Shown here: one piece after another, positions 26,383-34,894 of the stretch
Numbering within the stretch: position 1 is the stretch's first letter
How the letters are laid out: every line of letters starts with the position of its first letter
Source of the DNA: Falsiroseomonas tokyonensis
GTDB taxonomy: Bacteria; Pseudomonadota; Alphaproteobacteria; Acetobacterales; Acetobacteraceae
Length of the DNA stretch: 64,000 bases
Reading direction: 5' to 3'
Assembly (NCBI RefSeq): GCF_019024325.1
Contig: NZ_JAFNJS010000001.1
Coordinates: 372,001-436,000 of the forward strand
Translations under genes and position numbers: made by a program
Notes under the pieces: generated by a model
What the model was told of the DNA's origin: nothing
What the model saw: only the letters and a program-made list of their open reading frames with translations
Database searches by the model: none

Positions 26383-27169
26383 GATAGGAAGGGTCCAGCC
26401 GGTCCAGCTTGCGCAGCAGCGCCGGCCATTCCATCACGCCATAGGGGCGGCGCGTGCCGGGCTGGTAGTTGTTCCAGGTGGCGTCGATGACGGCCTGCGG
26501 CACCTCCACCAGCTTCTGTCCGGTGGCCTGGGCGGCGAGCTGGGCGCGGCAGGAGAGTTCCAGCCGGTGCATGGCGTTGAAGGCCTCGCCCACCGTCTTG
26601 CCCACCGTCAGCAGCCCGTGGTTGCGCAGGATCAGCGCATTGTTGTCGCCGAGGTCGCGCACCAGGCGTTCCTGCATCTCCAGGTCCAGCACCACGCCTT
26701 CGTAGTCGTGGTAGCCGATCCTGGCGAAGCGCATGGAGGTCTGGTTCATCGGCAGCAGGCCGCATTCCAGCGAGGAGACCGCCATGCCCGGCCAGGTATG
26801 CGTGTGGATGACGCAGGCGATCTCGTGGCTCGCCTCATGGATCGCGCCGTGGATGACGAAGCCGGCGCGGTTCACGCCATAGCCCAGCTCGCCCGGGAAT
26901 TCCGGCTTGGCCAGGATATTCCCCTTCACGTCAATCTTCACGAGCGAGGAGGCGGTGATCTCCTCATAGAGCATGCCATAGGCATTGATGAGGAAGGCGT
27001 TGTCCTCGCCGGGCACACGAACCGAGATGTGGTTCGCGGCCATGTCGGACATGCCGTAGAGATCGATCAGCCGGTAGCAGGCTGCGAGGTCCACGCGGGC
27101 CTGCCATTCCTCCGGCGTCACGCGGTCGCGCAGGGAGGGAATGCGGAAGCGGTCGGGGCTGTCGGGCAT
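26375..27169 (-). CDS. Class II aldolase/adducin family protein
   Basis: 264 residues. Zinc-site landmarks are visible: NHISVRVPG early, the HTHTWPGMA motif, and RNHGLLTVG late. The AANHIS and HTHT variant is common in the large group annotated as class II aldolase/adducin that occurs with TTT binding proteins. It overlaps the decarboxylase-like gene by 8 bases and lies 14 bases after the TTT binding-protein gene. The reaction is unknown; lyase or decarboxylase chemistry on a hydroxy acid is inferred. Confidence 0.86.
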   Translation of the reverse strand: MPDSPDRFRIPSLRDRVTPEEWQARVDLAACYRLIDLYGMSDMAANHISVRVPGEDNAFLINAYGMLYEEITASSLVKIDVKGNILAKPEFPGELGYGVNRAGFVIHGAIHEASHEIACVIHTHTWPGMAVSSLECGLLPMNQTSMRFARIGYHDYEGVVLDLEMQERLVRDLGDNNALILRNHGLLTVGKTVGEAFNAMHRLELSCRAQLAAQATGQKLVEVPQAVIDATWNNYQPGTRRPYGVMEWPALLRKLDRLDPSYRE

Positions 27170-27183
27170 CGGTGTGATCTCCG

Positions 27184-28155
27184 TTACTCGGGAAGGGCGC
27201 CGGCGATGCGGACGATTTCGCGCCAGCGGTTGATCTCATGCGCCAGGAAGGCACGGAAGGCCTCGGGGCCATTGCCCACCGGGTCGGCGCCCTGCTCGAT
27301 CATGGTCTGCGCGTTGCGCGGCAAGGCGAGGGCCGCATGCACATCGGTCACGATCTTGTCGATGATGGGCTGCGGCGTCCCCGCCGGCGCCACCATGCCG
27401 AACCAGGAGGAGGCGTCGAAGTCCCGATAGCCGAGTTCCACCATGGTCGGCACGGTCGGGTTGGAGCGCGACCTTTCGGTGGAGGATACCGCCAGCGGCC
27501 GCAGACGCCCGTCGCGGATATGGCCCATGACGGAGGGGATGGTGGCGAACATGAAGTCGACGCGCCCGGCCAGCAGGTCGTTCAGCGCGACGGCGCCGCG
27601 ATAGGGCACGTGCAGCGTCTGGATGCCCGCCATCTGGTCCAGCATCACGCCCGAGAGATGGGCGGAGGTGCCGACGCCGGTGGAGCCGTAGCTGAGCGCG
27701 CCGGGCCGGCGCTTCGCCTCCGCCACCAGCCCCGGCACGTCGCGGATCGGCGAGGCCGCCGGCACCACCAGGATATTCGGCACGCCCGCCAGCAGCGTGA
27801 CCGGGACGAAGTCGCGCAGCGTGTCGTAGGGCATGTTCTTGACCAGCGACTGGTTCACCGCCAGCGGCCCGACCGAGCCCACCAGCAGCGTATAGCCATC
27901 GGGGGCGGAGCGGGCGACGTATTCGCTGCCGATATTGCCGCCGGCACCCGGGCGGTTCTCGATCACCACCGACTGGCCCCAGGTCTCGCTGAGCGTCGCG
28001 CCGATCAGACGGGCGATGATGTCGGTGGTGCCGCCGGGGGTGAAGGAGACCACGAGGCGCACGGGCCGGTTGGGCCAGGCCTCCTGCGCCCTGGCGCATG
28101 GTGCCGCCAGGGCCAGGAAAGGTAGGGCGAGCGCGCCGCGGCGTCCGATGGTCAT
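27184..28155 (-). CDS. Tripartite tricarboxylate transporter substrate-binding protein (Bug family)
   Basis: 323 residues from the ATG at 28155. The signal peptide ends ARAQ. The mature chain shows VRLVVSFTPGGTTDII, the VIENRPGAGGNIG ligand loop, YTLLVGS and HVPYRG, all Bug family landmarks. It leads an operon with the class II aldolase and the decarboxylase-like gene. No tctA/tctB partner is present. The ligand is not known. Confidence 0.93.
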   Translation of the reverse strand: MTIGRRGALALPFLALAAPCARAQEAWPNRPVRLVVSFTPGGTTDIIARLIGATLSETWGQSVVIENRPGAGGNIGSEYVARSAPDGYTLLVGSVGPLAVNQSLVKNMPYDTLRDFVPVTLLAGVPNILVVPAASPIRDVPGLVAEAKRRPGALSYGSTGVGTSAHLSGVMLDQMAGIQTLHVPYRGAVALNDLLAGRVDFMFATIPSVMGHIRDGRLRPLAVSSTERSRSNPTVPTMVELGYRDFDASSWFGMVAPAGTPQPIIDKIVTDVHAALALPRNAQTMIEQGADPVGNGPEAFRAFLAHEINRWREIVRIAGALPE

Positions 28156-28270
28156 GGGTCGTCTTCTCCCGCCGGGCGATCGTCCCGCCGCCCGCTTCAG
28201 CCGCGCAGGATGCGCCGCGGCGGCCCATGCGACAAATGGGAAGAATGAGGGGCGCGTTTCCTTTCGTGCA

Positions 28271-29317
28271 TCAATTCTCCCAGCCCGGCAGCAGGCCGAC
28301 GCGCCGCGCCGCCACCACGCGATATAGGGGGTCGCCCCAGACGGCCTCCTCGCAACGGGCGGAATAGACGATGGAGACGTCGTGCTCCTCATCCGAGGCG
28401 CGGGCGCGGGCGGCGATCTCCTCCCAGCCCGGGGCGGGGAGGCTGCGCTGGCGCTCCGCTTCCTCCGGCGTCAGCGGCAGGGGAAAGCGCATCTTGGGAT
28501 AGACCGAGGCGATGGCCTGCCAGAAGAAACGGATGGCACGTTCCTGGTCCGCCGGGTCCAGCACCGGCAGGATCAGTCGCAGCCAATGCGTGCCGGAGAC
28601 GGCGTGCAGCGCGCAGAATTCCCCGGTGGCGGCGAAGACCATCAGCGAATCCTGCGCCATCTTCCGAATGGTGTCCGGCTTCACCTCTAGCCAGTCATGC
28701 ACCGGCGCGAAGGCGGGCATGGCGGCCACCCGGCGCATGGCGTGCCAGAGCAGGCCATCGTCGAATTCCATGGCGCGCAGCGTGGGTTCCTCCGCCACGC
28801 GCAGCAGCACGCCGGCCGGGCGATCCGTGATCGGCGCGGCGCCGACCCCCTGCCCCAGCGGCAGGTAGGTGGCGGCCCAATAGCCCAGCGCCTCCGCCAC
28901 CTCGGCCGGGCTGTTCGAATCCTGGGCATAGGCCAGGCGCATCAGGGCATGCAGCGCGCTGGCGGCGATGCCTGGCAGCAGCCGCGGCAGGTAGTGGCGC
29001 TGCAGCGTGGCGGCGCTGCCGAGGCGGGCCAGCTCGTCCCGGAAGAATTTTCGGTAGGCGGCCTCCGCCCGGCGGTCGCCAAGGCGCGCGGTCCAGTCGT
29101 TGCGCGCGATCGGTTCATCCAGCGGCAGCATGGGGGCCAGGTGGTTGTCGCGGATATAGGCGGAGAGGAAGCGCCGCGCCTCGGCCTCCGTCCCGCCCAG
29201 CTGGCGCTGCGCCCAGAGCACCATGGCGGCGTGATTGGCGAGCGTCTCCCCGAATTCCGCGCTGAGGCCGCGCGCCCGGGTCAGGGCGTCGGCGGGGGCA
29301 TCGGCAGTCTCTGGCAT
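28271..29317 (-). CDS. Questin oxidase family protein (DUF4243)
   Basis: 348 residues from the ATG at 29317. Family landmarks are a His/Asn-rich N-terminal part (LANHAAMVLWAQRQLGG, RDNHLAPM), a central HYLPRLLPGIAASALHALMRL helix, and a later CALHAVSGTHWLRL. Questin oxidase opens an anthraquinone ring in fungi; bacterial members are uncharacterised. It sits between the TTT operon and an amidohydrolase gene on the same strand but with 80-115 base gaps. A ring-opening oxygenase role beside aromatic-acid genes is inference. Confidence 0.78.
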   Translation of the reverse strand: MPETADAPADALTRARGLSAEFGETLANHAAMVLWAQRQLGGTEAEARRFLSAYIRDNHLAPMLPLDEPIARNDWTARLGDRRAEAAYRKFFRDELARLGSAATLQRHYLPRLLPGIAASALHALMRLAYAQDSNSPAEVAEALGYWAATYLPLGQGVGAAPITDRPAGVLLRVAEEPTLRAMEFDDGLLWHAMRRVAAMPAFAPVHDWLEVKPDTIRKMAQDSLMVFAATGEFCALHAVSGTHWLRLILPVLDPADQERAIRFFWQAIASVYPKMRFPLPLTPEEAERQRSLPAPGWEEIAARARASDEEHDVSIVYSARCEEAVWGDPLYRVVAARRVGLLPGWEN

Positions 29318-29397
29318 GGCGTCTCCGCGGGGCCGCGAGTGCCCCTTCTGTCCGGCCGGTCCGTGCAATCCTCACGCCAGGACGGGCGCAGGTCCAG

Positions 29398-30582
29398 TCA
29401 GGCCACCAGCACACCTTCGCGGGCGACGATCCGCCCCGCCTTCACCACCAGCGCCCGCGGCGGCGCGGCCGCCACCGCTTCGGGCACATGCGCCGCCGCC
29501 ACCAGCACCAGATCGGCCGCCGCGCCCTCCGCCAGCGCCGGATCGGGCAGGCCGATCACCCGGGCCGGCGCCCTGGTCACCAGGTCGAAGCCCGTGCGCA
29601 GCTCGGCATCCGTCAGCAGCCCGGCGCGATAGCCGACCAGCCGGGCGCGCTCCAGCATGTCGCCATTGCCATAGGGGGACCAGGCATCGCGGATATTGTC
29701 GGAGCCGACGAAGACCGTGACGCCTTCTGCCAGCAGCCGCTTCACCGGCGGCATGGAATCCGGCCCGGGGCCATTGGTCATGATGGCGACGCCGGCCCGG
29801 GCGAGCGCCGCGGCGGTACGGGCCAGCGTGCCCTCCGCCACCTCGCCCAGCGCATAGGCATGGCTGACCGCAACTCGACCCTGCAGCCCGGCAGCCAGTG
29901 TGCGGGCGGCGATGCGGCGCAGCTCGAATGCGCCGAGCTCGCCGGGGTCGTGCAGGTGGATGTCGACGGGCACCCCATGGCGTTCGGCGATGCCGAAGAC
30001 GATGGCGAGCTGCGCCTCGATATCCTCGTCGATGCCGGCGGGGTCGAGGCCGCCCACCAGATCGGCGCCGGCGGCGACGGCGGCCTCGAGCACCTCGGCA
30101 TGCCGCAGCACGCCGGATTGCGGGAAGGCGACGATCTGCAGGGACAGAAGATGCGCCACCTCCCCGCGTAGCCGCAGCAGCGTCTCCAGCCCCGCCAGGC
30201 CGGTCTCCGAATCCACATCGAGATGGGTGCGGATGGCGGTGGTGCCGCGGGCGGCGATCGCCTCCACCAGGCGGCGGGCGCGCAGGGACATGGGTTCGTC
30301 GATGGCGCGCAGCTGCGCCTTTTCCGCCGCGATCCGCCCGGCCACGCTGCCATCCGGCCGGTGCGGCGCCCAGGGCAGGCCGAGAAAGGTCTTGTCGAGG
30401 TGGATATGGCCATCGACCAGGCCGGGCAGGGCCAGCAGGCCGCCGCAGGGCTCCACTGGGCCGCCCGACAGGCTACCGGCCGGCGCGATGCGGGCGATGC
30501 GGCCGCCGCGCAGGCCGAGGTCACAGGCCGCCTCATCCAGGCGCAGCTCGGACAGGATCAGGTCGAAATCGGCATCCGGCAT
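29398..30582 (-). CDS. Amidohydrolase, cytosine deaminase-like
   Basis: 394 residues. The metal-binding GHIHLDKTF motif is near residue 59, THLDVDS near 118, VDIHLHD near 205, and SDNIRDAW near 300 supplies the catalytic Asp, matching the cytosine deaminase branch of the amidohydrolase superfamily. Members hydrolyse cytosine, isoguanine or N-acyl amines. It is divergent from an isochorismatase-dihydroorotase operon, and together they suggest breakdown of a cyclic ureide or pyrimidine-like compound. Confidence 0.85.
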   Translation of the reverse strand: MPDADFDLILSELRLDEAACDLGLRGGRIARIAPAGSLSGGPVEPCGGLLALPGLVDGHIHLDKTFLGLPWAPHRPDGSVAGRIAAEKAQLRAIDEPMSLRARRLVEAIAARGTTAIRTHLDVDSETGLAGLETLLRLRGEVAHLLSLQIVAFPQSGVLRHAEVLEAAVAAGADLVGGLDPAGIDEDIEAQLAIVFGIAERHGVPVDIHLHDPGELGAFELRRIAARTLAAGLQGRVAVSHAYALGEVAEGTLARTAAALARAGVAIMTNGPGPDSMPPVKRLLAEGVTVFVGSDNIRDAWSPYGNGDMLERARLVGYRAGLLTDAELRTGFDLVTRAPARVIGLPDPALAEGAAADLVLVAAAHVPEAVAAAPPRALVVKAGRIVAREGVLVA

Positions 30583-30706
30583 GCGGGGCTTCCTGCGTCT
30601 GGCGGAAGCTGTCGCATGCGGGCGATGGCCGCGGAAGGTTTGCGGTCGGCACGTGGCCTAGGATACATCTTGTGTCCGTTTTCGATCCGGCGCGAGGACA
30701 TGCCAG

Positions 30707-31384
30707 ATGAAGCCATGGGACGGCCTGATCTCGGAGGAGGAGCAGCGCGCCTATGCCGCCGCCGGCTTCGGCCGCCGCGCCGGCCTCGGCCGCAAGCCCG
30801 CGCTGCTGGTGATCGACGTGCAGTACCGCACCACCGGCACCCGCCCCATGCCGTTCTGGGAGGCGGTGGCCGAATACCCGACCAGTTGCGGGCAGGTGGC
30901 CTGGGATTCCGTGGCGCAGATCCGGAGGCTGATGTCGCTGTTCCGCAGCCGCGGCTGGCCGGTGCTGTTTCCCCATGTCTCGCCCAAGGAGAGCTTCGAT
31001 GGCGGGCGGCTGGCGGCCAAGGTGCCGGCGCTAATGACCGTGCCGGCCGAGAGCTACGCCTTCGTGGCCGAGGTGGCGCCGCAGCCGGGCGACATCCTGC
31101 TGCCCAAGAAGCACCCCAGCGCCTTCTTCGGCACGCCGCTGGCCAGCTACCTGGTGGATCTCGGCGTCGACACGCTGGTGGTCACCGGCTGCACCACCAG
31201 CGGCTGCGTGCGCGGCTCCGTCGTCGATGCCTTCGCCTATAACTGGCGGGTGCTTGTGCCGCAGGACGCGGTCTATGACCGCAGCGCCACCTCCCATGCC
31301 GTGAACCTCTTCGACATGGCGGCGAAGTATGCCGATGTGATGCCGACGGAGGAAGCGCTGGCTGCGCTGGGCGCGCTGCCGTGA
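30707..31384 (+). CDS. Isochorismatase family cysteine hydrolase (N-carbamoylsarcosine amidase-like)
   Basis: 225 residues. The catalytic triad is readable: Asp in LLVIDVQ, Lys in LLPKKHPSAF, and Cys in VTGCTTSGCVR. The N-terminal extension and length match N-carbamoylsarcosine amidase and related carbamoyl-amide hydrolases rather than true isochorismatase. The stop overlaps the next gene by GTGA, so it is coupled to a dihydroorotase/hydantoinase-family enzyme; ring opening by that enzyme followed by decarbamoylation here is a sensible two-step route, by inference. Confidence 0.88.
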   Translation: MKPWDGLISEEEQRAYAAAGFGRRAGLGRKPALLVIDVQYRTTGTRPMPFWEAVAEYPTSCGQVAWDSVAQIRRLMSLFRSRGWPVLFPHVSPKESFDGGRLAAKVPALMTVPAESYAFVAEVAPQPGDILLPKKHPSAFFGTPLASYLVDLGVDTLVVTGCTTSGCVRGSVVDAFAYNWRVLVPQDAVYDRSATSHAVNLFDMAAKYADVMPTEEALAALGALP

Positions 31385-32811
31385 CGCGGCACGACCTGCT
31401 GCTGCGCGGCGCCCGGGTGGTGCTGCCGGGAACCGGGCTGACGGCATGCGACATCGCGGTGGCGGAGGGCCGGATCGCCGCCCTGCTGGCGCCGGGCGCG
31501 GCGGCGGAGGCGGCGGAAAGCTGGGACCTGCGCGGCCTGGTGGTGATGCCGGGCGCCATCGATGCGCATCTGCATCTCGGCCATGGCGCCGATATTTCCC
31601 GCCCGCGCGTGCCGGCGGATGCGGCCCGGGAGAGCGCCGCGGCGGCCGCCGGCGGCATCACCTGCTTCCTGCCCTACCTGATGGCGACCGAGCCCTTCGC
31701 CACCCTGTGGCAGGAGGTGGTGGCGGTGACCGAGGCGGGGTCGCGCATCGACTTCGGCTTCCACCCGATCATCTCGACCGAGGCGCAGCTGGCCGAGGTG
31801 CCGATCCTGGCCCGCGACCATGGCGCGCCGAGCTTCAAGATCTTCATGAACAACCGCGGCGGCGAGGGAAAGCGCCTCGGCCTGCCCGATATCGACGACG
31901 GCTTCCTGCTGCGCCTGGCGGAGGCCGCGGCGGCGGCGGGCGGCATGGTCTGCCCGCATCCCGAGACCATCGAACTGGCCTGGGTGCTGCGCGCCCGGCT
32001 GATGGCGGCTGACCCCAAGGGGACTGGCGGGCTGGCCAGCTGGAACGCCTCCCGCCCACCCTTCGTCGAGGCCGATGCGGTGCAGCGCGCCGGGCTGGTG
32101 ACCCGCCATGCCGGCGCGCCGCTCTATGTCGTGCACACCTCCTCCGCCGCCGCGCTGGACGCGGCGCGGCAGCAGCGGGCGCTGGGCCGGCGGGTCTTCA
32201 TCGAGACCTGCCCGCACTACCTGACCCATGACATCGGCTGGGAGGGCGGCGTGACCGGCAAGATCAACCCGCCCCTGCGCGAGGCCGCGGACCGGGCGGC
32301 GCTCTGGGCGGGGCTCGCCGATGGCAGCATCGACACGGTCGCGACGGACCATGTGCACCGGGACCTAGCTGGCAAGGCGGGCGGCATCTGGAAGGCCTCC
32401 CCCGGCTGCCCGGGGCTGGAGACCTTGCTGCCGGTGCTACTGACGGAAGGCCATGCGAGGCGCGGCCTGCCGCTGGCCCGGATCGCGGAGCTGGTCTCCT
32501 CCAACCCCGCGCGCATCATGGGTCTGGGCCGGAAAGGCGCCATTGCGCCGGGGATGGATGCCGATTTCGCCATCATCGACCCCGCCGCCCGCTGGACGGT
32601 GACGCGCCAGCACCTGCATTCGGCCGCCGGCTATTCGATCTATGAAGGCTGGGAGATGCAGGGCCGCGTGGTCCACAGCCTGGTGCGCGGCCGCGCCGTG
32701 CTGCGCGACGGGACGCTGGTCGCGGGCGCAGAGGGCACCGGCCGCTATGTCCGCCGGCGCCTGGACCACGCCGCCCGATCGGGACTTCCCCCTTCCGCCC
32801 TGCCGGGCTAA
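31381..32811 (+). CDS. Dihydroorotase/hydantoinase-family cyclic amidohydrolase
   Basis: 476 residues from a GTG overlapping the previous stop. Metal ligands are visible: DAHLHLGHG (near residue 62), the metal-bridging Lys in SFKIF (near residue 152), CPHPE and VVHTSSA, and TDHVHR (near 321) with the catalytic Asp. The family opens cyclic amides such as hydantoin, dihydropyrimidine or allantoin; the substrate here is not decided. Near the C-terminus the AIIDPAARWTV strand closes the small beta domain. Confidence 0.88.
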   Translation: MTRHDLLLRGARVVLPGTGLTACDIAVAEGRIAALLAPGAAAEAAESWDLRGLVVMPGAIDAHLHLGHGADISRPRVPADAARESAAAAAGGITCFLPYLMATEPFATLWQEVVAVTEAGSRIDFGFHPIISTEAQLAEVPILARDHGAPSFKIFMNNRGGEGKRLGLPDIDDGFLLRLAEAAAAAGGMVCPHPETIELAWVLRARLMAADPKGTGGLASWNASRPPFVEADAVQRAGLVTRHAGAPLYVVHTSSAAALDAARQQRALGRRVFIETCPHYLTHDIGWEGGVTGKINPPLREAADRAALWAGLADGSIDTVATDHVHRDLAGKAGGIWKASPGCPGLETLLPVLLTEGHARRGLPLARIAELVSSNPARIMGLGRKGAIAPGMDADFAIIDPAARWTVTRQHLHSAAGYSIYEGWEMQGRVVHSLVRGRAVLRDGTLVAGAEGTGRYVRRRLDHAARSGLPPSALPG

Positions 32812-32824
32812 AGACGCTGCCGCT

Positions 32825-32901
<77 letters not shown>

Positions 32902-33007
32902 ATTATTCAAAGGGTTAGCCGGCGGCTGACCCGGAACAAAATAGGCCGGGGTCACACCGGGGTCATGGCGGGGCGCTGTTGGCACCCCGCCTGTCCCTGG
33001 TTCGGTC

Positions 33008-33340
33008 TTAAGCCCCGGCCACACGGTAGACCGTGTAGGACCCGCGGCTCCCCGCGCGATTCGGGCCGACTTGGCGAATTCGCTCGGCCACCTCGACCGT
33101 GATCCCCTTCTTTTTCAGGCCGGCGAAGAAGCCGCGCACCGTGTCCTTGCCTCAGCCGGTGGCTTCGCCCACCTGCGCGACCGTGGCGCCCTCGGGACGG
33201 CGCAGCATGGCCAGCACCGCCATCAGCTTGGTGCCCTCGCGAGGGCGGGGCGGTGAACCCGGCTCGCGCATGGGGCGGCCGGGCTTTCGGGCCAGGGCGT
33301 CGCGCAGGGCCTCCATCGGCGCAGCCAGCGCGCCGATCAT
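33008..33340 (-). pseudogene. C-terminal half of a DUF3489 protein with an in-frame stop
   Basis: The frame reads KLMAVLAMLRRPEGATVAQVGEATG, then TGA at 33152-33154, and continues in the same frame as GKDTVRGFFAGLKKKGI to a TAA at 33008. This is the DUF3489 winged-helix-like domain, where homologues have a Trp codon (TGG) at the position of the TGA, so one base change explains it. The N-terminal half of this protein type lies 2.6 kb upstream on the same strand (35960-36249). The part downstream of the stop is not expected to be made. Confidence 0.7.
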
Positions 33341-33361
33341 GTCGCCCTCGCGCTTGCTTCG

Positions 33362-33730
33362 TCATCCCAGGCGGCGAGGATTCGGGTCGCTGGGGCCGCG
33401 CCAGGTGCTGGTCGGTGCGTCCGCCAGGATCGAGTTGACCCGAACCTCATCCGGCACGAGCTGCCAGGCCGCGTCCAGGAAGGCCGCGCAACAGGCCTCG
33501 TCCACCACCGGCAGCCGGGACAGCGGCAGCTCGACCAGGCTGTCCTCCGGCCATTCGCAGGGGCGGTCGGTTTCAGGGTGCACGGCATAAGCGACGAACG
33601 GCTGGCCGCGGGCCAACAGCTCGAGGGGATGACGCTTGCCACCGGCGCAGGGCGCGGCGGCGCGGTAGACCAGCAGCCGCTTCGGGGCGCGGCCGATGGC
33701 ACGGAGTTTCTCTGGCATGACTGCAAACAT
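33362..33730 (-). pseudogene. Fragment of a bifunctional DNA primase/polymerase
   Basis: 122 residues such as KRLLVYRAAAPC, HPLELLARGQPFVAYAVHP and CEWPEDSLVELPLSRLPVVDE match the N-terminal prim-pol domain of phage and plasmid primase-helicases. The rest of the protein, including the helicase, is missing, and both ends are abrupt. The ATG at 33730 is probably not original. It marks a past phage- or plasmid-type insertion between the RTX genes and the DUF3489 remnant. Confidence 0.6.
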
Positions 33731-33735
33731 GCAAA

Positions 33736-33763
33736 GCCCCGCGCGGCGTGGACCGCGCGGGGC
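33736..33763 (-). terminator. Terminator hairpin of the RTX cassette
   Basis: GCCCCGCGCGG (33736-33746) and its exact complement (33753-33763) form an 11-bp stem with a 6-nt loop, 24 bases after the stop of the last RTX gene in the direction of transcription. On the minus strand it is followed by TTTGC. It should end transcription of the three RTX genes. Confidence 0.75.
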
Positions 33764-33786
33764 CGAGGTGTCGGGCGATGGAGGAG

Positions 33787-34455
33787 CTACGTCACGCGGA
33801 TGCTCTCCATGCGGTTGAAGGTGAGCGTCTCGCCCCCGATAGATAGGGTGCCGCTGAAGCTGGCCGGGCGGCCATCGGGGCCGATCACGGTGCCCACACC
33901 CTCCGCATCGAAGACCAGCGTGCCGCCTTCGGACAGGGAGATGCCGGCCAGCACCTGCGCCGGTGTCAGGCCGAGCAGCACAATCTGGTCCTGGCCAAAA
34001 CTGCCTGCGAAACGGTCGCTGCCATCGCCGGGGCCCCAGATGAAGAGGTCGTTACCCGCACCGCCCAGGGCGAAGTCGGAGGCACCGTCGCCTGCGCCGC
34101 CATCGATGAAATCATTGCCGTCCCCGCCGTTCAGCAGGTCGCTGCCCTGGCCGCCTTCGAGGAGGTCGTCGCCCGCATCGCCGGACAGCACATCGCTGCC
34201 GGCCGAGCCGGCCAGGTAGTCGCTGTCCCCCCCGCCGAGCAGGTGATCATTGCCATCTCCGCCCATGAGCAGGTCCACGCCGCTTCCGGTCGTGATCGTG
34301 TCGTCGCCGCCTTCGCCGAAGATGACGTCGTTGCCACTGCCGGTGACGATCTCGTCATTGCCGCCCGTGCCCTCCACGAAGCTGCCGAAGCCGCCCGTGA
34401 CCTTGTCGAGCGCTGCCTTGTCGAGGCTGATGGGGCCGCTGTGTTTCGTGCTCAT
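33787..34455 (-). CDS. RTX-repeat protein with a double-glycine leader (copy A)
   Basis: 222 residues from the ATG at 34455. The first 22 residues (ending ALDKVTGG) look like a bacteriocin-type double-glycine leader, cut after GG by a C39-peptidase ABC exporter. Then come about ten nonapeptide calcium-binding repeats (GGxGxDxxx) at about residues 28-125, and a conserved C-terminal module with LTPAQVLAGIS and GTLSIGGETLTF. Ordinary RTX proteins rely on a C-terminal secretion signal; the N-terminal leader is unusual. Two paralogues follow upstream on the same strand. No exporter gene is in the window. The role is unknown; a secreted calcium-dependent protein is inferred. Confidence 0.75.
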   Translation of the reverse strand: MSTKHSGPISLDKAALDKVTGGFGSFVEGTGGNDEIVTGSGNDVIFGEGGDDTITTGSGVDLLMGGDGNDHLLGGGDSDYLAGSAGSDVLSGDAGDDLLEGGQGSDLLNGGDGNDFIDGGAGDGASDFALGGAGNDLFIWGPGDGSDRFAGSFGQDQIVLLGLTPAQVLAGISLSEGGTLVFDAEGVGTVIGPDGRPASFSGTLSIGGETLTFNRMESIRVT

Positions 34456-34490
34456 GGGTGTCTCCCTCCGGTTTCTGATCTGCAGTCGTT

Positions 34491-34825
34491 TCAACTCGGA
34501 CAGGCGATCCGCTCAGCGCCGCTGAAGGTCAAGGTCTGGCCGCCGATGGTCAGCGTGCCACCCCAGGGCAAGGTGATTCCGGCCAGCACATGCTCCGCCG
34601 TCAGCTTGTCCAGCAGCAGCACGTCCTGGCCTTCGCCGCCCTCGAAGCGGTTATTGCCGTCGCCCGACGCCCAGATGAAGTTGTCGTCCCCGGCGCCGCC
34701 CAGGACGATGTCGTTCGAGCTGCCGGTGCCGATCTCGCCGGCCCCGCTGTGCCATCGATCCTCTGCCCGCCGCTGACGCGCGCAAGCTGCTCCAGCGGGA
34801 TCGACGGGAGGTTCGTGTTGGTCAT
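34491..34825 (-). pseudogene. RTX/double-glycine paralogue (copy B), frameshifted
   Basis: The ATG at 34825 opens MTNTNLPSIPLEQLARVSGG, a double-glycine leader like copies A and C. After GTA the frame is lost; the matching RTX and C-terminal sequence (GTGSSNDIVLGGAGDDNFIW, LTAEHVLAGITLPWGG, TLTIGGQTLTFSGAERI) continues in the neighbouring frame to a stop at 34491. One base change near 34750 would restore about 111 residues. Even restored, it has only one or two repeats, so the copy is short as well as broken. Confidence 0.7.
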
Positions 34826-34894
34826 CGCGACTCCTGTCAGGGTCGTGCGGGCATGGATGCCGGGGCAGGCCGGCTCCTGCCGGCCACGCCGGGA

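Noticed and set aside
33736-33763. Considered as part of a CRISPR or repeat array
   Set aside because: Only one copy exists; it is a single hairpin in a terminator position.
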